NCBI GenBank assembly: GCA_017472105.1
Contig: JAFUQY010000367.1
Location: 1-10,413, forward strand
Reading direction: 5' to 3'
Length of the DNA stretch: 10,413 nt
DNA from: Clostridia bacterium
GTDB lineage: Bacteria; Bacillota_A; Clostridia; Oscillospirales; CAG-272
The position numbers were made by a program, and so were the translations under genes. Shown in pieces: positions 6,114-10,413 of the stretch. Numbering within the stretch: the stretch's first letter is position 1; every line of letters starts with the position of its first letter. The notes under the pieces were generated by a model, which saw only the letters and a list, made by a program, of their open reading frames with translations, was not told the DNA's origin and ran no database searches.

Positions 6114-6147
6114 CCGTACCGGAAAAGCAAAAACTTCCCCTGTACGG
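6114..6147 (-). promoter_or_regulatory. Expression-platform hairpin between riboswitch and terminator
   Basis: On the minus strand CCGTAC (6147-6142) pairs with GTACGG (6119-6114), and 6140-6134 pairs with 6127-6121 (two G-U pairs) around a 6-base loop. It has no U-tail of its own. CATAC at 6154-6150, right after the second aptamer, can pair with GTATG at 6094-6090 to enclose it. It may couple aptamer folding to the terminator, but the exact switching mechanism is not resolved. Confidence 0.5.
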
Positions 6148-6154
6148 TAGTATG

Positions 6155-6314
6155 ACTCTGTCCTTTTGCCTGAGAGATTGGGGATGAACCCTTGCACCTT
6201 CGGCACTCACGCAGGGTGAGCTTCTCCAGAGTACGATCCGCCGTCAGTCCTCATGTCAGTGACATACCTGAGAGTTTTACTCCTTCGGCGCGGTTTCCCG
6301 GCTTTCCTGACGGC
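6155..6314 (-). ncRNA. Tandem glycine riboswitch (two aptamers)
   Basis: This cis-acting glycine sensor lies in the symporter leader. Aptamer 1 spans 6314-6240, closed by an 8-bp P1 (GCCGTCAG with CTGACGGC). It carries the conserved GCCGAAGGAG and ACTCTCAGG blocks. Aptamer 2 spans 6232-6155, closed by ACTCTGG/GGACAGAGT. It carries GCCGAAGGTGCAA, AATCTCTCAGGC and AAAAGGACAGAG, and a CTCAC/GTGAG stem. The inter-aptamer linker is 7 bases. Aptamer 2 is canonical; the 5' half of aptamer 1 is somewhat divergent, with GAAAG where GAGAG is usual opposite CTCTC. Glycine riboswitches are known before both gcv operons and AGCS transporters. Whether this one turns transport on or off cannot be decided by eye, though a terminator lies downstream. 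Confidence 0.93.
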
Positions 6315-6342
6315 ATCAGCTCGCACGTATTTGATTGCACAT

Positions 6343-6371
6343 ATTTTATCACACTGCACAACGGAATGCAA
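6343..6371 (-). promoter_or_regulatory. Promoter of the glycine riboswitch-symporter unit
   Basis: On the minus strand TTGCAT (6371-6366) and TAAAAT (6348-6343) are 17 bases apart with an extended -10 TG. Transcription would start near 6336, about 20 bases before aptamer 1, giving a leader of roughly 325 nt. Confidence 0.7.
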
Positions 6372-6597
6372 TACACAGAAATGACAGAGTATTTCAATGC
6401 ACTGCCGCGAAAATTGCATCATTTGCACAAAAGATGCATCAAATCCGATAACCGGCACAGCGGAAACATCGGACTGAACGGCAAAAAACGGAAATGCGGA
6501 GTGAATAATTTTGCGCATACCTGTGAAAACTTTGGAAAGACAAGCGTTTTCTCATCGTTTTTTAATCTTCCGTCAGCGGTTTTTCATGTTCTTTTCA
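6372..6597. other. Intergenic region between divergent promoters
   Basis: No gene with a ribosome binding site and family features is seen. The stretch is AT-richer than its neighbours. Together with the adjacent symporter promoter it holds seven TGCA tetramers between 6336 and 6438, including the perfect 8-bp palindrome GATGCATC (6433-6440). The right part (6500-6597) shows T-rich runs but no clear hairpin. Open frames crossing it in both directions are extensions of real genes or shadows. Confidence 0.5.
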
Positions 6598-6626
6598 TTG
6601 ATTTGCAGCGGCATGCGCGGTATAAT
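6598..6626 (+). promoter_or_regulatory. Promoter of the YiiX-like/VTT operon
   Basis: TTGATT (6598-6603) and a perfect TATAAT (6621-6626) are exactly 17 bases apart, 30 bases before the first start codon. The expected transcript start is around 6633, giving a leader of about 25 nt. Confidence 0.75.
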
Positions 6627-6656
6627 AAAGGTATAAAAACACCCGGCAGGACTGAC

Positions 6657-7196
6657 ATGAAATCCATTTACCTTATCCTCACCCGCTCGACATCCGTTGC
6701 ATCCGCGCTCATCGGACATTTCACGGACGAGCCGTACACGCACGTATCCATCGCATTCGAACCGTCCTCTCCCGTCATGTACAGCTTTGCGCGGCGGTAT
6801 GCCCGTCTTCCGCTGCCCGCAGGACTTGTCGAGGAACGCATGGACGGCGGATTTTACCGGACGCAGGGGAACATTCCCTGTGCAGTGCTCCGTCTCGACG
6901 TGGACGACCGTACATATTACCGTGCCCGGAACCGGGTTGCGAACATGCTTATCCGGCGGCAGGAGTACCGGTATTCCATCCTCGGACTGCTGACGTGCAA
7001 GCTCGGCATTCCCGTGGAGATTCCGGGATACTACTTCTGCTCGCAGTTTGTGGCGGAAGTGCTTGCTCAGGTGTGCCATGTCGATCTGCCCCATCCCGCG
7101 TCCCTGATGCACCCGGCGGATTACCTCGGCATGGACTGCTTCCGGTGCGAATTCCGGGGCGGCCTGCTGGAATTTCTCGAAAGGCGTGCGGCGTGA
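6657..7196 (+). CDS. YiiX/YebB-like permuted NlpC/P60 (papain-like) hydrolase
   Basis: This 179-residue protein has the circularly permuted papain-like fold of the YiiX/YebB branch of the NlpC/P60 superfamily. The catalytic histidine comes first (PYTHVSIAF, His29) and the cysteine later (PGYYFCSQFVAEVL, Cys128), the reverse of ordinary NlpC/P60 enzymes. Members are thought to be amidases, thioesterases or acyltransferases acting on peptidoglycan-type or lipid substrates. No signal peptide or clear membrane span is seen, so an intracellular or membrane-surface substrate is more likely than wall. The start at 6657 is preferred over a longer frame from 6192 that runs through the riboswitch. The ribosome binding site (GGCAGGA, 6645-6651) is modest. 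It heads an operon with a VTT protein 40 bases downstream. Family confidence is good; substrate unknown. Confidence 0.78.
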   Translation: MKSIYLILTRSTSVASALIGHFTDEPYTHVSIAFEPSSPVMYSFARRYARLPLPAGLVEERMDGGFYRTQGNIPCAVLRLDVDDRTYYRARNRVANMLIRRQEYRYSILGLLTCKLGIPVEIPGYYFCSQFVAEVLAQVCHVDLPHPASLMHPADYLGMDCFRCEFRGGLLEFLERRAA

Positions 7197-7236
7197 GATA
7201 TAGCATTTCCAATTATGAAAGAAAAGGAGGCACCCA

Positions 7237-7929
7237 ATGAAACTGCACAGCAAACGGATCATCGCCGTCACGATGCTGATTGTGTATCTCATCCTCTGCG
7301 CGCTGATTTTTGTGAAAATCGGAAAGCCGTTCGTCAGCATGCTCGATGAGCCGGGGCGGTTTCAGGAGTGGATCGCATCCCACGGCATCTGGGGCTACGC
7401 GGTTTTCTTCCTGATGACGGTGCTTCAGGTCTTCGTCGCGGTCATCCCGGGAGAACCGTTTGAAATCGCGGCGGGATACGCGTTTGGCTGGCTCGGCGGA
7501 ACTCTCATCACGGTTGCAGGCGTGACGCTCGGACAGACGCTCGTTTTCCTGCTCATCCGGAAGTACGGCATGCGCGCGCTGGAGCTGTTCGTGCCGCGGG
7601 ACAAGCTCGAGAAGGTGAATTTCATCCGCACATCGGGCAGAACGTTCCGGCTCCTGTTCGCGCTCTTCCTCATTCCCGGCACACCGAAGGACATCCTCGC
7701 CTACTATGCGGGTCTGACCAACATCCGGCTGTCATCGTTCCTCATCATTGCCATTCTCGCACGGCTTCCGTCCGTGGTCACATCAACTGTCGGCGGATCT
7801 GCACTCAGTGACGGCAGTTATCTCGCGGCGGCGGTTGTGTTCCTCATCACGACGGCTGTCAGCGTTGCAGGTCTTGTGATTTACGGAAAAATTCAGAAAA
7901 GCGTCACGGCGAAGAAAGGGGAAGCGTGA
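7237..7929 (+). CDS. VTT-domain (DedA/TVP38/TMEM64-type) membrane protein
   Basis: This 230-residue inner-membrane protein has about six hydrophobic segments: one N-terminal anchor (8-28), two around 51-70 and 84-108, and others near 137-157, 165-181 and 196-216. The conserved VTT block is visible: PGEPFEIAAGYAFGWLGG (71-88) followed by GVTLGQTLVFLLIRKYG (95-111). The second signature RLLFALFLIPGTPKDILAYYAGLT (138-161) contains the proline-rich re-entrant loop. Eukaryotic relatives are phospholipid scramblases, and bacterial DedA proteins affect lipid carriers and membrane homeostasis. GGAGG at 7226-7230 precedes the start by 6 bases. It lies between the YiiX-like gene and a small membrane protein gene whose start is 1 base after its stop, so they are co-expressed. 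Confidence 0.9.
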   Translation: MKLHSKRIIAVTMLIVYLILCALIFVKIGKPFVSMLDEPGRFQEWIASHGIWGYAVFFLMTVLQVFVAVIPGEPFEIAAGYAFGWLGGTLITVAGVTLGQTLVFLLIRKYGMRALELFVPRDKLEKVNFIRTSGRTFRLLFALFLIPGTPKDILAYYAGLTNIRLSSFLIIAILARLPSVVTSTVGGSALSDGSYLAAAVVFLITTAVSVAGLVIYGKIQKSVTAKKGEA

Positions 7930-7930
7930 C

Positions 7931-8464
7931 ATGCCGAAGATCCGATTCCGGAGCGAGTCCGCGGAAACCTGCTGGATTCTCGCCAAACAGATTTACTTCG
8001 CCGGGCTGATCCTGCTTCTGCTGTTCCCGCTGATCTGCCTGCTGATGCCGACGGGGAGCGTGGGTGAATTTGAAGTGAAGCTGGCTCTTATCTTCGGATA
8101 TGCCGCCGTCGGGATTGCTCTGCCCGTATATCTCGTACTCGGCGTTGTCGTACGGTGCATTGTCTCGATTGTGACGTCAAAAAATCTCGCCGACGATACC
8201 GCACTGCCCGAAAACCGGAACCAAACGCTGGAATACCGCGCCAAGATACGCCGTAGCCGCGGAATCACTGCCGGAGTCTGCGCCGCGCTGTTTCTGATTC
8301 TCTCGTTCGTGCCGTACCGGACCGTGCGGTTCGAGGAAGGATGGATTCAGACCTGCGCGATTGCATACACCTCCATTGACTGGAACGACGGAACGGACCG
8401 CGATGTGTACTTCTTCCCGCTCAACCACAAAAGCATCGGATATCTCAAAGACCTCCGCAAATGA
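7931..8464 (+). CDS. Small three-helix membrane protein of unknown function
   Basis: This 177-residue protein is not recognised as a named family. Three hydrophobic segments are clear: 21-39, about 51-80 (long or re-entrant) and 111-128. A polar, charged linker (82-110, containing KNLADDTALPENRNQ and RAKIRRSR) separates the second and third, and a C-terminal soluble tail of about 50 residues follows (YRTVRFEEGWIQTCAIAYTSIDWNDGTDRDVYFFP). That tail would lie outside if the N-terminus is inside. The start is 1 base after the VTT stop, with GGGGAA overlapping the end of that gene, so it is translationally coupled. Genes of this kind beside VTT proteins could be partners in lipid or envelope handling, but that is only context. 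Confidence 0.8.
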   Translation: MPKIRFRSESAETCWILAKQIYFAGLILLLLFPLICLLMPTGSVGEFEVKLALIFGYAAVGIALPVYLVLGVVVRCIVSIVTSKNLADDTALPENRNQTLEYRAKIRRSRGITAGVCAALFLILSFVPYRTVRFEEGWIQTCAIAYTSIDWNDGTDRDVYFFPLNHKSIGYLKDLRK

Positions 8465-8468
8465 AGCG

Positions 8469-8520
8469 AAAACCGCAGTTTCCCGTGATTTTTCACAGGA
8501 TTCTGCGGTTTGTTTTGTTG
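8469..8520 (+). terminator. Terminator at the convergent end of the operon
   Basis: A perfect 9-bp stem (8470-8478 with 8503-8511) continues into GTGA/TCAC pairing (8485-8488 with 8493-8496), followed by the T-rich tail TTTGTTTTGTTG (8509-8520). On the minus strand the opposite arm ends in TTTT, so it may also stop transcripts of the glycosidase operon coming from the right. Confidence 0.82.
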
Positions 8521-8537
8521 AATAACGCCAGGCTTAT

Positions 8538-9449
8538 TCAGTTGAATAAAGCCGGTGTATCGGTGTATTCGATGAACGGGTTTCCGGCGTCGTCAAACTG
8601 GATTTCCAGCGCAACGTAGGTCGAGCTGAAATATTCCTTCCCGGACCAGCGGTCGCCGATGTACCAGAATTTTCCGTCCCATTCCCAGATGAACGCCGCC
8701 TGCGAACGGAAGGTTGTGTCGTCGCCGAAGTCGGAGAGCAGTCCCCAGCGTCCCGTGACGGAATCTGCCGCGCACCATTTGCCCTGATTCGGAGCCCATC
8801 CGGTGCAGTAGGACGAGATCATGTAGGTCTTGCCGTCCTTTTCGAACAGTGCGGGAGCTTCGCGGTATTCGTGGCAGTACAGGGATTTCACCCATTCGTC
8901 CACGTTGAGGAAGTCCGCGGTCAGACGGTAGATGTGCAGGTCTGCGTTGTCCCGTGCGGCGGAGATGAAGTAGGTGTCGCCCATGGAATCGGTGTGCACT
9001 GTGCAGTCGCGGCTCATTTCACCGAAGGGATTGAAGCTGCCGTGGTAGGTGAATTCGCCGTCCGGAGTGTCGGATGTCGCAATGCAGGCGCGCGCGTCGA
9101 GGTAGTTTTCGCCGTTTTCGTAGTGCGCCCAGAGCACGAATTTCTTCGTCAGCTCATTGTACAGCACCTTCGGACGCTCGATGTTCACCTTGCGGGTCAC
9201 GCCGTCCTTCTCCCAGCTGAGTCTGAGATCGAATCTGCCGGAGGTGTGCGCCGTCGGTGAGTCGGTCGAGAGAATATGCCCGCGGAATTCCCACGATTTC
9301 ATGTCAGCGGAGCGGTAGCAGGAGACGTAGTGGTTTTCGCGTCTGTCCTCGCCGTACCAGTAGATGTAGCCGCCGTGTTTCAGCATCCAGCCGCCGTGCG
9401 CGTGAATGGGATTGCCGTTTGTGTCAAGATAGGGTTTGCCGTTCTGCAT
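8538..9449 (-). CDS. GH43-type glycosidase, exo-beta-1,3-galactanase-like (GH43_24 group)
   Basis: This 303-residue single-domain five-bladed beta-propeller begins with IHAHGGWMLKHGGYIYWYGEDR (15-36), the sequence of the galactan 1,3-beta-galactosidase branch of GH43. Candidate active-site residues are Glu91 in IERPKVLYN, Asp148 in SRDCTVHTD, Glu197 in YREAPALF and Gln250 in FRSQAAFIW. In characterised GH43_24 enzymes the usual catalytic Asp is missing and a Gln acts as base; Gln250 fits that. The enzyme would release galactose from beta-1,3-galactan backbones such as those of arabinogalactan. No signal peptide or binding module is present, so it is intracellular. AAAGGA lies 7 bases before the start and abuts the stop of the upstream glycosidase, a two-gene operon. 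Other GH43 specificities cannot be excluded. Confidence 0.78.
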   Translation of the reverse strand: MQNGKPYLDTNGNPIHAHGGWMLKHGGYIYWYGEDRRENHYVSCYRSADMKSWEFRGHILSTDSPTAHTSGRFDLRLSWEKDGVTRKVNIERPKVLYNELTKKFVLWAHYENGENYLDARACIATSDTPDGEFTYHGSFNPFGEMSRDCTVHTDSMGDTYFISAARDNADLHIYRLTADFLNVDEWVKSLYCHEYREAPALFEKDGKTYMISSYCTGWAPNQGKWCAADSVTGRWGLLSDFGDDTTFRSQAAFIWEWDGKFWYIGDRWSGKEYFSSTYVALEIQFDDAGNPFIEYTDTPALFN

Positions 9450-9462
9450 AAAATATCCTTTC

Positions 9463-10413
9463 TCAGAAGAAGATCGCCGGGATTTCTTCCGCCTGTCTTG
9501 TTGTGGGTTCGGTTCTGCCGCTCATCACATCGTAGATTTCGTCGTGCGTCTGCATGATGCCGGCTTCAAAGTCCTCGTACGGACGCTGGGTCGTGTCGAT
9601 GATGCCGATCTGGTAGTTTTCGCCGTCGAAGCGTCCGAGATATGCCTGATCGTTCAGCGTGAAGTAGTGCGCGCCGAGGCACATCGGATGGGACGCCGCC
9701 TTGTGCATGTAGTACCGGTACGCCGCACCGCGTTCTGCCTGAGTCGTGACGCCGCGGATTCCGGTTGCGTCCATGCCGCGGTCGAGGGCGCCGAAGTGGA
9801 ATTCCCCGATCATGACCGGCTTGCCGACGAGGGAGGAGAAATTCTCGATTGCATCCGTCGGGTCCATGGAATAGCAGTTGAAGCTGAACACATCGGTGTA
9901 CTCCGAGCCGCTCGCAAGCACCTTCGACGACAGCCACGCATAACGGATGCCGAGATTGAGGTGGTGCGGGTCGTATCTGCGGATTGCCTCGGACGGAATG
10001 CGGATGTACTCGCGGATCATGATGACGGAAAACTCGTCGATGACGGCTTTGGCTTCCTTCGTGAACGCATGCGTATTGACGGGTCTGGCCATGTCGTCGA
10101 ACGACGCGTAATCCGAGCCCCATTCGGCGTTGAGCGCGTCGACGGTGCCGTATTTTCCCCGCATGAAGTCAATCAGCGCACGGCGGCAGTAACTGGACTG
10201 CTCACATTCGAGTGCACGTGCTGCGATGTTGAGATTGTTCACAAACGCCCACTGCGGCTCATTGCCGAGGAAGTAGCCGATGAGGGAGTGCACATCCGCG
10301 TGACGCAGAATCTGCTTTGCCCATTCGTCCGCGTTTTTCTCGAATTCCGGCGAGAGCGTGTCGGGGAAGTCGCGGAAAATGTAGGTCTCCGTCTGCGGGT
10401 AGCCGTGCATGAT
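9463..10413 (-). CDS. Clan GH-A glycoside hydrolase, 5' end cut by the window
   Basis: The 316 visible codons are the C-terminal part of a retaining TIM-barrel hydrolase. The frame stays open to the edge, and the first visible ATG (10410) is probably internal. Counted from that Met, the acid/base is Glu51 in GYFLGNEPQW and the nucleophile is Glu203 in VMIGEFHFGA, 152 residues apart as in clan GH-A. DFMRGKYGTVDALNAEWGSDYASF (81-104) resembles the GH42 beta-galactosidase pattern, while IRRYDPHHLNLGIRYAW (143-159) resembles agarase-like GH-A proteins. The family is therefore unresolved between GH42-like, GH50/GH86-like and related groups. It precedes the GH43 gene by 13 bases and presumably acts on the same imported oligosaccharide. 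There is no information on the signal peptide or promoter, which lie outside the window. Confidence 0.8.
   Translation of the reverse strand: MMHGYPQTETYIFRDFPDTLSPEFEKNADEWAKQILRHADVHSLIGYFLGNEPQWAFVNNLNIAARALECEQSSYCRRALIDFMRGKYGTVDALNAEWGSDYASFDDMARPVNTHAFTKEAKAVIDEFSVIMIREYIRIPSEAIRRYDPHHLNLGIRYAWLSSKVLASGSEYTDVFSFNCYSMDPTDAIENFSSLVGKPVMIGEFHFGALDRGMDATGIRGVTTQAERGAAYRYYMHKAASHPMCLGAHYFTLNDQAYLGRFDGENYQIGIIDTTQRPYEDFEAGIMQTHDEIYDVMSGRTEPTTRQAEEIPAIFF

Noticed and set aside
6013..6210. 66-residue N-terminal extension of the symporter
   Set aside because: It would be translated from the riboswitch, its hairpin and its terminator; MENFIQT at 6012 has a ribosome binding site and matches the usual AGCS N-terminus.
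6192..6656. Long upstream extension of the YiiX-like gene
   Set aside because: It would translate the opposite strand of the glycine riboswitch and the operon's own promoter; ATG 6657 lies 30 bases after a good promoter.
1..10413. CRISPR array, tRNA, rRNA or insertion sequence
   Set aside because: No regularly spaced repeats, cloverleaf with CCA end, rRNA segments or transposase frame with terminal inverted repeats were seen on either strand.

Overview
The window looks like chromosomal DNA of a saccharolytic, fairly GC-rich member of the Bacillota (Clostridia-like, probably a gut or rumen anaerobe). The signs are AGGAGG-type ribosome binding sites, near-consensus sigma-A promoters with 17-base spacers and frequent extended -10 TG, short U-tailed hairpin terminators, a tandem glycine riboswitch before an AGCS amino-acid symporter, and a clostridial-type prophage lysis cassette. 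The organism assignment is inference; no rRNA or marker gene is present.

Layout. 1-213: non-coding or the tail of an unseen gene, with an inverted repeat. 214-1345 (+): prophage lysis cassette of a small membrane-anchored phage protein, an M23 endopeptidase endolysin with an S-layer-homology-like tail, and a holin-like protein. 1358-2981 (+): a GH31 glycosidase with its own promoter and terminator. 2935-3110 (-): a perfect consensus promoter followed by about 140 nt of structured, non-coding sequence ending in a U6 terminator, a candidate small RNA and the most novel item here. 3136-3460 (+): a 75-residue XRE regulator divergent from that RNA. 3463-4398 (-): a metallophosphoesterase whose promoter spacer holds a 15-bp perfect palindrome. 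4402-6371 (-): an AGCS alanine/glycine:cation symporter under a tandem glycine riboswitch with a UUCG-loop terminator. 6598-8520 (+): a three-gene operon of a YiiX-like permuted NlpC/P60 amidase, a VTT (DedA/TVP38-type) membrane protein and a small unknown membrane protein. 8538-10413 (-): two cytoplasmic glycoside hydrolases, a GH43 protein of the exo-beta-1,3-galactanase type and a 5'-truncated clan GH-A enzyme.

How the parts fit. The glycosidases point to intracellular processing of imported oligosaccharides, and the GH43/GH-A pair suggests a galactan- or arabinogalactan-derived substrate. The symporter is a self-contained glycine-responsive unit. The YiiX-like/VTT operon may be an envelope or lipid module, but its substrate cannot be read from sequence. 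Genes are tightly packed and convergent pairs share bidirectional hairpins. The one AGCS terminator runs directly into the promoter of the next gene.
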